DNA of 27,572 nt, taken from the NCBI GenBank assembly GCA_002314715.1, contig DCGY01000060.1:1-27572 (forward strand), in the 5' to 3' direction. The notes beneath the pieces were generated by a model. The model was not told where the DNA came from and did no database searches. It worked only from the letters and a program-made list of their open reading frames with translations. The stretch is from Lachnospiraceae bacterium UBA1766 (GTDB lineage: Bacteria; Bacillota; Clostridia; Lachnospirales; Lachnospiraceae). A program made the translations under genes and the position numbers. Positions 1-7,300 of the stretch are shown piece after piece (positions within the stretch are counted from its first letter, which is position 1; each line of letters starts with the position of its first letter).

Positions 1-649
1 CGTTCCTTGCTACGTAAACAGCCGTTTAACCGGTATGGGTATTCCTGTATCTTGTGAAGTAGATATCTACGGATGTCTCTCCGAGTTCATCGGTACCTGT
101 GTATCTCAGGATGCTGTTACCTTGCTTGATATCAACAACTCTGTACCTGCTGATATGTACAAAGAGTCTATCGAAGGCAAGTTCCCTTACACTCATAAGG
201 ATACCTTCATGGGCTTCCATTGCGGAAATACCTGCTCTAAGAAGTTGGCATTCTGCGAGATGAAGTATCAGAAGATTATGGCTAGAGCACTTCCTATCGA
301 AGTTACCAACGGTACTTTGGAAGGAGATATTGCTCCCGGACAGATCACCTTCTATCGTTTACAGTCTACCGCTGATTGCAAGCTTCGTGCTTACATTGCA
401 CAGGGTGAAGTTCTTGATGTTCGTACCAAGTCCTTCGGTGCTATCGGTGTATTTGCTATTCCTGAGATGGGACGTTTCTATCGTCACGTATTGATTGAGA
501 AGAACTATCCTCATCATGGCGCTGTAGCATTCGGTCACTTCGGAAAGGCTCTTTACGAAGTATTCAAGTACATTGGTGTACCGATTGAAGACCTCAACTA
601 CAATCAGCCTAAGTCTCTTCCTTATCCTACCGAGAATCCTTGGGCATAA
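1..649 (+). CDS. L-fucose/L-arabinose isomerase-like protein, 3' end
   Basis: The reading frame is open from base 2, so only the C-terminal ~215 residues are present; the TAA is at 647-649. The family interconverts aldose and ketose sugars in the cytoplasm (for example L-fucose to L-fuculose). The family call rests on overall resemblance to the C-terminal half of FucI/AraA-type isomerases: a CGNTCSKKL segment, the SFGAIGVFAIPEMGRFYRHVL region, and a closing HHGAVAFGHFGKALYEVF segment resembling the conserved His-rich stretch near the end of these enzymes. Codon use is strongly biased towards codons ending in C or T, as in highly expressed genes. The substrate cannot be decided from this fragment, and no sugar-utilisation neighbour is visible downstream. 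A strong terminator follows at once, so it ends its transcription unit. Confidence 0.7.
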   Translation, partial: VPCYVNSRLTGMGIPVSCEVDIYGCLSEFIGTCVSQDAVTLLDINNSVPADMYKESIEGKFPYTHKDTFMGFHCGNTCSKKLAFCEMKYQKIMARALPIEVTNGTLEGDIAPGQITFYRLQSTADCKLRAYIAQGEVLDVRTKSFGAIGVFAIPEMGRFYRHVLIEKNYPHHGAVAFGHFGKALYEVFKYIGVPIEDLNYNQPKSLPYPTENPWA

Positions 650-677
650 GATTAGAGAGTATATGAAACTTTCGGAG

Positions 678-713
678 GCTCCCTGCTATCTGCAGGGAGC
701 TTCTTTTCTTGTT
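678..713 (+). terminator. Intrinsic terminator of the isomerase-like gene
   Basis: A perfect 9-bp stem GCTCCCTGC/GCAGGGAGC (678-686 and 692-700) closes a 5-nt loop and is followed by the T-rich run TTCTTTTCTTGTTT. It lies 28 bases after the stop codon. The rest of the gap to 932 holds only the promoter of the next gene. Confidence 0.9.
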
Positions 714-829
714 TAAAATCCTACCAAGTTCCACCTTAAGTGCATGAAAGCATATTTCTCGAGTGGAAGGAATCCCTCATCGAAAAAACAGGGGCTCATT
801 ATTCGCCAAAAGAAGTGCAAAATAACACA

Positions 830-858
830 TTGTCTTTTGGGGAAAGGTTCTCTATACT
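830..858 (+). promoter_or_regulatory. Sigma-A-type promoter of the serine hydrolase gene
   Basis: TTGTCT (830-835) and TATACT (853-858) are separated by exactly 17 bases. Transcription would start near 865 and give a leader of about 65 bases before the ATG at 933. It is the best promoter match between the preceding terminator and the gene. Confidence 0.65.
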
Positions 859-932
859 TATTTTCAGTGGATATTATTGTTTGACGGTGTAGTGCCAAAA
901 ATAAGTAAGAAACAGGACAATAGGAGGTCTGT

Positions 933-2120
933 ATGATTTCGGATATGCAAAAAACTTTAAATGAAGTTTTGGAGAGAGAAGTAAAAGAGGGAAGAGTGTA
1001 TGGTGTCAGTGCCATGGTTCTTCATAAGGGAAAAGAGATTTATCAGTACGCATACGGAAATGCGGATGAAGAAAATCATATTCCCATGAAAAGAGATACC
1101 ATCATTCGTCTGTATTCCATGACGAAGCCTATTACTGCAGTTGCCGTTATGATTTTGGCGGAGCGGGGACTTTTTGACTTGCGGGACAGCGTCAGCAGGT
1201 ATTTGCCCATGTTTGCAAACCCTACTTACTTTGACAAGGACGGTCAGGAACAAAAACCCTGGAGAGAGATTACCATCTGGGATTTATTGAATATGACTTC
1301 CGGTATCCCTTACCCGGATAACAGTCATGAATCCGGTCGACGTATGGGGGAAGTATTCGGAAGATTGATTGAACGCAGAAAGAACGGTGAGTGGGTGGAC
1401 ACCATGGAGTACATGGAGGAAATCGCCAAGGTTCCCCTTTGTTTCCAACCCGGGGATAAGTGGATGTACGGTCTGAGCGCAGATGTACTGGGTGCACTGG
1501 TGGAAAAGGTTTCCGGAATGCGCTACGGAGAATTCCTAAAGAAAGAAATCTTCGAGCCTCTGGATATGAAGGACACCGCTTTCTTTGTGCCGGAAGAAAA
1601 GAAGGAACGTTTCGCTCAAATCTATTTATTTAACCAGGAGTTGGGCAGGGTAGCCCCCGCAAACTGGAGTCATTTGGGTGAATATTACGGTGAGGATGTG
1701 GCATTTGAATCCGGTGGAGCGGGACTGGTTTCCACGTTGGAGGATTACAGCCATTTCGCTACCATGATGATTCAAAAGGGTGTATACAACGGCAAACGTA
1801 TCATCGGTTCCAGAACGGTTGAATTTATGACAAGAGATTGTCTTTTGGATTATCAAAAATCCGAGTATTATAATTGGGAGAGCCTTGCGGGATACGGTTA
1901 TGGATGTCTGATGCGTGTATTAAAGGATTCCGGACAGGAGGCGGTCAGCGGAAATGCGGGAAGCTTTGGCTGGGATGGCTGGACCGGTAATTTTGTTCTG
2001 ATGGACCCGGTAGATGAATTGGTGGTACTGTACTTCATTCAGAGGGGAGACACCGGTACCTTGCCGGTTATCCGAAAAGTTCGTATGGTAGTAGGCGCAG
2101 CCTTAGACGATATGCAATAA
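933..2120 (+). CDS. Serine hydrolase, beta-lactamase/esterase (class C-like) family
   Basis: 395 residues. The family uses a nucleophilic serine to cleave esters or peptide/amide bonds; many members are EstB-like carboxylesterases rather than true beta-lactamases. Visible motifs in order are S62-M-T-K65 (the SxxK nucleophile motif), a Tyr motif at Y179 in the form YGLSADVLG (the esterase-type version of YxN), and a late FGWDGWTGN segment in place of the KTG box. No signal peptide is seen, so it is probably cytoplasmic. The ATG at 933 follows GGAGG with 5 bases between; an in-frame ATG at 945 is less well placed. The gene has its own promoter and terminator and appears monocistronic. The natural substrate cannot be read from the sequence. 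Confidence 0.85.
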   Translation: MISDMQKTLNEVLEREVKEGRVYGVSAMVLHKGKEIYQYAYGNADEENHIPMKRDTIIRLYSMTKPITAVAVMILAERGLFDLRDSVSRYLPMFANPTYFDKDGQEQKPWREITIWDLLNMTSGIPYPDNSHESGRRMGEVFGRLIERRKNGEWVDTMEYMEEIAKVPLCFQPGDKWMYGLSADVLGALVEKVSGMRYGEFLKKEIFEPLDMKDTAFFVPEEKKERFAQIYLFNQELGRVAPANWSHLGEYYGEDVAFESGGAGLVSTLEDYSHFATMMIQKGVYNGKRIIGSRTVEFMTRDCLLDYQKSEYYNWESLAGYGYGCLMRVLKDSGQEAVSGNAGSFGWDGWTGNFVLMDPVDELVVLYFIQRGDTGTLPVIRKVRMVVGAALDDMQ

Positions 2121-2125
2121 AAAAG

Positions 2126-2191
2126 AAAAGTCGCTTTTATGAAAAACCTTCCCAAGGATATGGGAAACAATTTCATAAAGGCGACTTTTTT
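2126..2191. terminator. Long bidirectional hairpin terminator between convergent genes
   Basis: AAAAGTCGCTTTTATGAAA on the left pairs with TTTCATAAAGGCGACTTTTTT on the right with one G-T wobble, and an inner TTCCC/GGGAA pairing continues the arm. The stem is flanked by an A-run on the left and a T-run on the right, so it can end transcription both for the serine hydrolase (plus) and for the small protein gene at 2210-2323 (minus). Confidence 0.85.
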
Positions 2192-2209
2192 GAATGGAAA
2201 GGCTATCAA

Positions 2210-2323
2210 TTAAATCTCGGTAGTGTCCTGATCGGCGGCAACTGCAGAAACCACACCTGCTACGACAGCTACAATAACAGCGATTATAATAATAAGGAGC
2301 CCACCGGCTAATAATAAAAACAT
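2210..2323 (-). CDS. 37-residue single-span hydrophobic small protein
   Basis: This short gene starts with ATG at 2323 (minus strand) and ends with TAA at 2212-2210. The start is well supported: AAAGGAG lies 6 bases upstream, and a TTGTGC/TATACT promoter lies ~45 bases further on. The protein begins MFLLLAGGLL and is almost entirely Ile, Val, Ala, Leu and Gly for about 30 residues, then ends in the acidic tail ADQDTTEI. This predicts one membrane span with little outside it. I do not recognise a family. It could be a small membrane regulator, a toxin-like peptide or a structural peptide; there is no antitoxin or antisense RNA that I can see. It is divergent from the pilus operon (promoters back to back), which may or may not be functional. 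Confidence 0.7.
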   Translation of the reverse strand: MFLLLAGGLLIIIIAVIVAVVAGVVSAVAADQDTTEI

Positions 2324-2365
2324 AAAAAACTCCTTTCTATGTTTGAGAATCTACTTACTTAAAAC

Positions 2366-2393
2366 AGTATAACATATTTTCAGAAAAGCACAA
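2366..2393 (-). promoter_or_regulatory. Promoter of the small hydrophobic protein gene
   Basis: On the minus strand TTGTGC (2393-2388) and TATACT (2371-2366) are 16 bases apart. The predicted start is about 35 bases before the ATG at 2323. It sits back to back with the promoter at 2402-2430. Confidence 0.6.
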
Positions 2394-2401
2394 GATACGA
2401 G

Positions 2402-2430
2402 TTGACATTGGGCCGGTTATGGAGTAAAGT
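2402..2430 (+). promoter_or_regulatory. Promoter of the Tad-like pilus operon
   Basis: A perfect TTGACA (2402-2407) is followed after 17 bases by TAAAGT (2425-2430, 4 of 6 matches). The leader to the TTG start at 2556 would be about 120 bases. It contains a small hairpin, GGTCG-TAT-CGACC at 2462-2474, with no T-run; I see no known riboswitch in it. Confidence 0.55.
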
Positions 2431-2555
2431 TCTATTACAATCAATTTATTCTTTATTTCTTGGTCGTATCGACCGCAATACGCATTTATTTGAATTTCAT
2501 AAGGAGAAGAAGGTCTTTTTTGTGTGCCCAAAATCTGAAGGAGGGATGTTTTTAT

Positions 2556-3704
2556 TTGGAAAAAACAAAAGAGTCAAAAAACGACCGATTGGAAGAATTG
2601 TTGCAGGAGTTGGTAAATGATTATATCAGCCAAAAGCAAATAGTGCTTTTACAGGTCAAAAAGGGGTTACTGTCCAAAAACGATTTTTTGGAGGAGGTCC
2701 GCAAACACATTGCCCATTATTATCAATTAACCAATGCTTTGCAAGAGCGGCTGGTGCAGCGATTTGAGCAATATGTGTTTGGCTATTCCATTTTGTCTCA
2801 ATGGATTGACGACCCCGACGTTTCGGATATTCGAGTGGTGTCCTATGACAATATTCGAATCAAAAGAAACGGCAAACGTATGGATGCGGGAGAAGGCTTT
2901 TCTTCCGAAAAAGAATACCGGCAGTTCGTAGACTACGTGGCTACAAAAAATCAGGTGAATATCAGCTCACTGAATGCCATCCAGCGTTTTACGGACACGG
3001 ATTCCCATCCGAATTTTATCTTGCGTTTTACCCTGTCTATGCCCCTGGTAAATACCTATCAGGAGCCCTATCTGTGTATTCGAAAAGTTCCGAAAGATTT
3101 TCCACTGATGCAGGAATTAATTCAAAAAGAAATGATGAGCCGGGAGACGGCGGAATTATTAATCAGTCGGTTTCGTACCGGTTCCACCATTATCTGCGGA
3201 TCAAATTCATCCGGGAAGACCACGCTGCTCAATGCGCTAAAGGAAACCCTGCCGGATGACATGGCCGTTTTGGTGATTCAACAGGCGGACGAGCTGACGA
3301 CCAAATATCATCCGGATATGATGTTTTTGCATTCTCTGCCGGGCAGCGGAGAAAGTCAGGTAAGCTATGACCTGAAGGACATCAGTATTGCAGGATTAAC
3401 CTTTGATATTGATTTTTTTATCATTGGTGAGGTAAAGGGTGCGGAAAGCCTGTACCTGTTGAATGCCAGCTACACCGGTCAGCTTTGTGCGGCGACCATT
3501 CATGCGCCTTCCGCTGATCGCGCGCCGGATAAGGTGGTGGATTATGCCATGTATGAAAGTCGTTATTCCAGAGAAGAACTGATGAAAATGCTGGAATGCT
3601 TCAAGACGCTTGTCTTTATGGAACATTACAAGGTAAAAGAAATATTTAGCTGTGACGGTTGGAATCCGGAAACCAAAAGCCTGATTTACAACCGGCTGTT
3701 CTAG
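2556..3704 (+). CDS. Tad/CpaF-type secretion ATPase
   Basis: 382 residues from a TTG start at 2556, preceded by AAGGAGGG with about 10 bases between. The frame stays open upstream to 2460, but that stretch lacks a ribosome site and reads as unstructured Arg-rich sequence. TadA/CpaF ATPases form a cytoplasmic hexamer that powers assembly of Flp/Tad pili. Visible motifs are Walker A GSNSSGKT (215-222), a Walker B-type IIGEVKGAE with Glu292, and the family His box CAATIHAPS shortly after. The N-terminal ~130 residues fit the helical domain, with WIDDPDVSDIRV resembling the conserved entry to the ATPase core. It is the first gene of the operon and is followed 11 bases later by the TadB-like gene. 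Usual TadA proteins are 380-480 residues, so this is a compact one. Confidence 0.9.
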   Translation: MEKTKESKNDRLEELLQELVNDYISQKQIVLLQVKKGLLSKNDFLEEVRKHIAHYYQLTNALQERLVQRFEQYVFGYSILSQWIDDPDVSDIRVVSYDNIRIKRNGKRMDAGEGFSSEKEYRQFVDYVATKNQVNISSLNAIQRFTDTDSHPNFILRFTLSMPLVNTYQEPYLCIRKVPKDFPLMQELIQKEMMSRETAELLISRFRTGSTIICGSNSSGKTTLLNALKETLPDDMAVLVIQQADELTTKYHPDMMFLHSLPGSGESQVSYDLKDISIAGLTFDIDFFIIGEVKGAESLYLLNASYTGQLCAATIHAPSADRAPDKVVDYAMYESRYSREELMKMLECFKTLVFMEHYKVKEIFSCDGWNPETKSLIYNRLF

Positions 3705-3715
3705 GAGGTGGAAGG

Positions 3716-4645
3716 ATGAAATGGTGTATTTTTTTGCTGTTTCAATTTGGCTTTTTCCTTTTGGTTTACTGTGCCTCCAAGTATCGGGTGCTGACCGGAA
3801 TTCTAAGGCGTACCCGGACCAGTCTGGAGGAGAGCACGAGACAAAGACTCCTGGAAAAGCGAAGCAACCTGGCAAAACTGGAAACGGAGAAGAATCTCTG
3901 GATACGGTTGGAAAGACAGCTGGATTACAGCGGAATCCGCAAAATAATCCCTTTTATAAACGGAGAACTCCTGATTATTGGAACGGTACTGCTGGCAGCC
4001 CTTTCTTTTCTGTGTGCCCTCTCCTTTTGTTCTGTCTGGGTGGCTGCCTGTATCGCTTTCTCCGTACCCATATCGGTTTATGCCGTCCTTTTGATCATGC
4101 GATTTTTGCAGCGAAAACAGGTGGAAGCCCAGCTTTTAAAGTTTTTGGACTTCATGGGAAATTACAGTATTACCGGTGGGGAGGTCAGCAGTATTTTCCT
4201 GCAAATCAGCCGGTATATGGAGGAGCCTCTTAGAAGTGTTTTGGAAGAATGCTATTACGAGGCACAGGTGACCGGTGATTTGTCCATGGCGCTTTTGTCC
4301 ATGGCAGCAAAAATCGAACATCCCCAGTTTCAGGAAATTATTCGAAATTTGGAAATCAGTTACCGCTACAGTGCAGATTGCAAAATACTGGTGAATCAAA
4401 GCAGACGCAGTGTGAGAGAGTATCTTCGCAATCAAAGGGAACAAAAAAGTATGCTGCGGGAGGCTGCTATCAATATGTCGTTACTTATGGCAATGTCCGT
4501 ATTTGCTGTCGTCTGTGTAGGCAAACTGGTGGATGTCTCTGTGACAGTGATTCTTTTTGGCAGCGTTCCCGGGAAGCTGTCTGTGGGATTGGTGGCATTT
4601 TTATTCTTTTTGTTTGGAAAGAAAATCATTCGATTAAGCGCTTAA
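3716..4645 (+). CDS. TadB-like pilus assembly inner-membrane protein
   Basis: 309 residues from ATG at 3716, which sits just after a GGAGG ribosome site at 3704-3708. An upstream in-frame ATG at 3659 lies inside the ATPase gene and is not preferred. TadB and TadC are T2SS-F (GspF-like) membrane proteins that form the platform contacted by the ATPase. The protein begins with a hydrophobic segment, has a charged cytoplasmic stretch (residues 30-75), a hydrophobic pair around residues 82-130, a long soluble domain (~145-245) with QFQEIIRNLEISYR and a QREQKSMLREAA segment, and two C-terminal hydrophobic spans. Order and spacing (ATPase, then B, then C) match Tad loci. Identification is by this architecture and context rather than by a catalytic motif. 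Confidence 0.8.
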   Translation: MKWCIFLLFQFGFFLLVYCASKYRVLTGILRRTRTSLEESTRQRLLEKRSNLAKLETEKNLWIRLERQLDYSGIRKIIPFINGELLIIGTVLLAALSFLCALSFCSVWVAACIAFSVPISVYAVLLIMRFLQRKQVEAQLLKFLDFMGNYSITGGEVSSIFLQISRYMEEPLRSVLEECYYEAQVTGDLSMALLSMAAKIEHPQFQEIIRNLEISYRYSADCKILVNQSRRSVREYLRNQREQKSMLREAAINMSLLMAMSVFAVVCVGKLVDVSVTVILFGSVPGKLSVGLVAFLFFLFGKKIIRLSA

Positions 4646-4655
4646 GGAGGAGAAA

Positions 4656-5354
4656 ATGCTTTTACGAAAAATAAAATCGTGGCAACCCTATCAAAATCGG
4701 GAACGTTGGCTTATGCGAAACGGAGCATCCTACCATTTGGGAGAGAAAATTACTCCGGGCCGATTTTTTGCACTGCGATTTCTGCTGATGCTTCCCGGAA
4801 TGGTGGTATTTCAACGATTTGGGACACTGTCGGCAGTGGTGGCCGGAATGGTTTTCTTTGAGGTTCCGGTGTTACTGGTGCTTTACATGAACCATTCCGA
4901 TAACCTGAAAATGCTTTCCGAGCTGAAGCTGGTTTATCATGCCTTGGAGATTCAGGTCCGGGCGGGAGTGTACATAACAGATGCTTTGGCAGAATGCTAC
5001 GGTGTGGTTCGGGAGAAGCGGTTTCGAAAGGCCCTTCTGGATTTGGCGGGTGATATCCTGATGCGTTCCAACGTGTCGGAAGCCATAACCGATTTTCAAA
5101 ATAAATTTGATAACCGGTATATTGATTCTCTCTGCATGATCGTATTGCAAACCCTGGAATCGGGACAGGCTCTGGATTTGTTGAGTGATCTGTCGGAGCA
5201 GATTAAGGATATGGAGGAAGCGGTGCTGGCGGGGAAAAAAGAATCGCTGGACCGCAGCATTACATTTTATCAATTGGGAATATTGGCGGCAGTTTTGGTG
5301 GTAGTGTTATATACCTGTGTAACCAAAATGTTTGCCTCCGCATTACATTTTTAA
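4656..5354 (+). CDS. TadC-like pilus assembly inner-membrane protein
   Basis: 232 residues; ATG at 4656 follows GGAGG with 5 bases between, and the gene starts 10 bases after the TadB-like stop. It has two N-terminal hydrophobic stretches (residues ~35-70), a soluble domain with the GspF-type pattern HALEIQVRAGVYITDALAECY and a SGQALDLLSDLSEQIKDMEEA segment, and one C-terminal membrane span. The alternation of an amphipathic T2SS-F domain with flanking spans is typical of TadC. It probably forms the platform complex with the TadB-like protein and the ATPase. It is somewhat shorter than many TadC proteins (about 280-310 residues), mostly at the N-terminus. Confidence 0.78.
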   Translation: MLLRKIKSWQPYQNRERWLMRNGASYHLGEKITPGRFFALRFLLMLPGMVVFQRFGTLSAVVAGMVFFEVPVLLVLYMNHSDNLKMLSELKLVYHALEIQVRAGVYITDALAECYGVVREKRFRKALLDLAGDILMRSNVSEAITDFQNKFDNRYIDSLCMIVLQTLESGQALDLLSDLSEQIKDMEEAVLAGKKESLDRSITFYQLGILAAVLVVVLYTCVTKMFASALHF

Positions 5355-5371
5355 GAAAAAGGAGAACATCT

Positions 5372-5638
5372 ATGAACAATACAACAATGGAAAAGAGAAT
5401 GAAGCAGGAAGGGAAGGAGTCCTTTTTGCAAAAAATCGAGAAGGTCGCCCTGAAAAAAGAAGAAGGCATTGACGGTATCCTAGTCACGGTGGGCCTGTGT
5501 ATTATCGCTCTGCTTTTGTGCGTGGTAATGAAGGATTCTTTGTCGACTTTTGTGACCACGATTGTAACGGAACTTACCAATGAAGCCAAATCCATCCTAA
5601 CAGGCGGAAGCGGAGCCGGAGGATTCATTTTTCGATGA
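5372..5638 (+). CDS. Small Flp pilin-like protein (candidate pilus subunit)
   Basis: 88 residues; ATG at 5372 follows AAGGAG with 7 bases between. A charged N-terminal arm of ~33 residues (many Lys and Glu) leads to KKEEGIDGILVTVGLCIIALLLCVVMK-type sequence, one membrane span, then a short Thr/Ser-rich tail. Position after TadC and this layout are what is expected of a Flp (type IVb) prepilin, cut by the prepilin peptidase encoded at 12353. The charged arm is longer than in common Flp prepilins. If processing is after the Gly of EEG, the mature protein starts IDGIL and lacks the Glu at position 5 usual in type IV pilins. It may be the main pilin or a pseudopilin; no other better pilin candidate is present in the locus. 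Confidence 0.6.
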   Translation: MNNTTMEKRMKQEGKESFLQKIEKVALKKEEGIDGILVTVGLCIIALLLCVVMKDSLSTFVTTIVTELTNEAKSILTGGSGAGGFIFR

Positions 5639-6003
5639 TTAAGAAACTCCAAAAAGAAGAAGGTTCCGTAGGGGATTTGTTATCCACCGGCTTTTGTGTG
5701 CTTGCCATGGTCACTTTAATGCTATGCTTTTTTGAATGCATGGGCTATTTGCATCAAAAACAGGAAATCGGACAGGTGGCCAGAGAATATGTGCTTCGTA
5801 TGGAGGTGGACGGAATGCTGACCCCGGACCAGGAGACCCGATTATGCCAAAAACTGACGGAAGTGGGGCTTACGGAGATTGATTTGTGTGATACGACCCG
5901 AAATGCACCGGGCTACGGACAGGAAATTTTGCTGCATTTTCGTGGGAAAATAAGGGGGCAATTGGATGTGGAAGAAAAACGGGCGACCACTGCGAAATAT
6001 TAA
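5635..6003 (+). CDS. DUF4320-like/TadE-like pseudopilin
   Basis: 122 residues. The ATG at 5635 overlaps the stop of the pilin-like gene (ATGA), so translation is probably coupled; GGAGG lies 13 bases upstream. The N-terminus KEEGSVGDLLSTGFCVLAM resembles a prepilin-type signal followed by one membrane span, then a small soluble domain with QKQEIGQVAREYVLRMEVDG. This pattern matches the DUF4320 family that I associate with Firmicute Tad loci; the family's function is unknown and it is usually treated as a minor pilin or pseudopilin. The assignment is from pattern memory and context and should be confirmed by a profile search. Confidence 0.6.
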   Translation: MIKKLQKEEGSVGDLLSTGFCVLAMVTLMLCFFECMGYLHQKQEIGQVAREYVLRMEVDGMLTPDQETRLCQKLTEVGLTEIDLCDTTRNAPGYGQEILLHFRGKIRGQLDVEEKRATTAKY

Positions 6004-6559
6004 CCGACTTTGTCGAAGGGAGGAAGGACAGGTCAGCATGTGCGTTGGCCTGTTTTTCCTGATTTACATAACCGTATTGCTGTACACCTTATTTTTGCTG
6101 GAGGAATACCGAATCGGAAGCTTGTACCTGGAGGACGCGCTGGCTGCCTCAAATTTGGCTTCTGCGGTTGTAGACCTAAAAGAATACGGCTACAGCCATT
6201 TCGTGTGCTTAAAAGACCCTACAGAGGCTTTTGAGAGGTATGAAAGCGCCTTGAAAAATAATTTGAGCCTCAGGGACGACGGAGTAAGTTCCAAATTCAG
6301 TGTGATTACCGGTTCCGTTCGATGCGAAAGCTATATTGTCTATAATGTCAGGGGAAATCAGGTGGAAACCATGACAAGGCAGGCAGACGGAAGCTGGAAA
6401 ACGGAATATGGCCGATTGGGTGAGGCTATGGCGCCAAACGGAGTATTGGTGGAACGAACCGGAATATACAGTGAAATATCGTTTCCGGTAAAGGGATTGT
6501 TTGGGATGGAAATGGAAGCCAGAAAGGGAAAACTGGTGGATATTGTAGGAGAAGGATAG
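5966..6559 (+). CDS. TadE-like minor pilin/pseudopilin
   Basis: 197 residues. The ATG at 5966 lies 38 bases inside the preceding gene and follows a G-rich site (AAGGGGG); an in-frame ATG at 6038 would delete the RREEGQVSM motif that resembles the TadE processing site, so the longer form is preferred. After that motif comes one hydrophobic span (residues ~27-45) and a soluble domain of about 150 residues with a repetitive beta-like pattern. TadE/TadF proteins are cleaved by the prepilin peptidase and act as minor pilins or assembly factors. It follows the DUF4320-like gene and precedes the CpaB-like gene. The soluble domain is not one I recognise. Confidence 0.6.
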   Translation: MWKKNGRPLRNINRLCRREEGQVSMCVGLFFLIYITVLLYTLFLLEEYRIGSLYLEDALAASNLASAVVDLKEYGYSHFVCLKDPTEAFERYESALKNNLSLRDDGVSSKFSVITGSVRCESYIVYNVRGNQVETMTRQADGSWKTEYGRLGEAMAPNGVLVERTGIYSEISFPVKGLFGMEMEARKGKLVDIVGEG

Positions 6560-6570
6560 AAGGGAGTTCT

Positions 6571-7257
6571 GTGCAAATTCAAAAGAGAAAAGAACGGGAA
6601 GAACAAAGAATCAATAAAAGCGGAAAAGGCAGACTGGCGCTGACAGCAATCCTTACTTCCTTTTTGGCGGCAGGCGGATTGTTTCTGCTTTTGATGCAAA
6701 GTGAGAAGAAAATGCTGGAAAATTATCAGACCAGAACGGTTTATGTGGTAAAAAAGGCGATTCCTGCAGGGACAGGAATTTTTCTTGAGCATCCGGAGGA
6801 ATATCTGGAAGAAAGAGAACTGGATGCAGAACTGGTAGGCCAAAGTATTCTTACCGCTGAAAATCGGAAAGAAGAGCTGATAGCACGTTTTACAATTCGG
6901 GAGGGAACCATCCTTTACGAGGAGATGTTTGAAACCCCGGAGGAAATCCTGGAGGCCTATAAGGAACCGGTAATTGCCGGATTTCGAGGAGAAGATTTAT
7001 ACCAGCTGGTGGGAGGAATTTTACGCCCCGGTGACCGGATTCATGTTTATTCCGTAGAGAAAGAAAGCGGGAGTGCAAAGCTTTTGTGGTCTGATTTGTA
7101 TGTAAAGCAGGTGTTTGATAACAGCGGGAAGCGGATCGATGGAGAGGATGGTGATGCCTCGGCCCTGCGAATCAATATTTACCTGGACAAAGGGGATGTG
7201 GAGGCATTCTATGAAGGGCTTTTTGCCGGACAATTACGTGTAGTGAAGGCCTTATAG
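6571..7257 (+). CDS. CpaB/RcpC-like pilus assembly protein (SAF domain)
   Basis: 228 residues from a GTG start at 6571, 4 bases after GGGAG. No other in-frame start precedes the membrane span. The protein has a basic N-terminus, one membrane span (residues ~22-42), then a SAF-like domain with YVVKKAIPAGTGIFLEH, a recurring pattern in CpaB proteins, and a later LRPGDRIHVYSVE segment like the conserved RPGDRVDV of the family. In Gram-negative bacteria CpaB works with the secretin; here there is no secretin, so it probably acts at the cell-wall side of the membrane. SAF domains in related proteins bind sugars or wall polymers. It sits between the TadE-like gene and the lipoprotein gene. Confidence 0.72.
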   Translation: MQIQKRKEREEQRINKSGKGRLALTAILTSFLAAGGLFLLLMQSEKKMLENYQTRTVYVVKKAIPAGTGIFLEHPEEYLEERELDAELVGQSILTAENRKEELIARFTIREGTILYEEMFETPEEILEAYKEPVIAGFRGEDLYQLVGGILRPGDRIHVYSVEKESGSAKLLWSDLYVKQVFDNSGKRIDGEDGDASALRINIYLDKGDVEAFYEGLFAGQLRVVKAL

Positions 7258-7300
7258 CTATCAAAAGAACGGTTTTTGAAAGAGAAAAAGGAGGAATCAG

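Noticed and set aside
2522..2620. Short overlapping frame from GTG 2522 or ATG 2546 upstream of the pilus ATPase, as a possible leader peptide.
   Set aside because: Spacing to the ribosome site is wrong for both starts, and the frame runs into the ATPase gene in another frame. The AAGGAGGG site fits the TTG at 2556.
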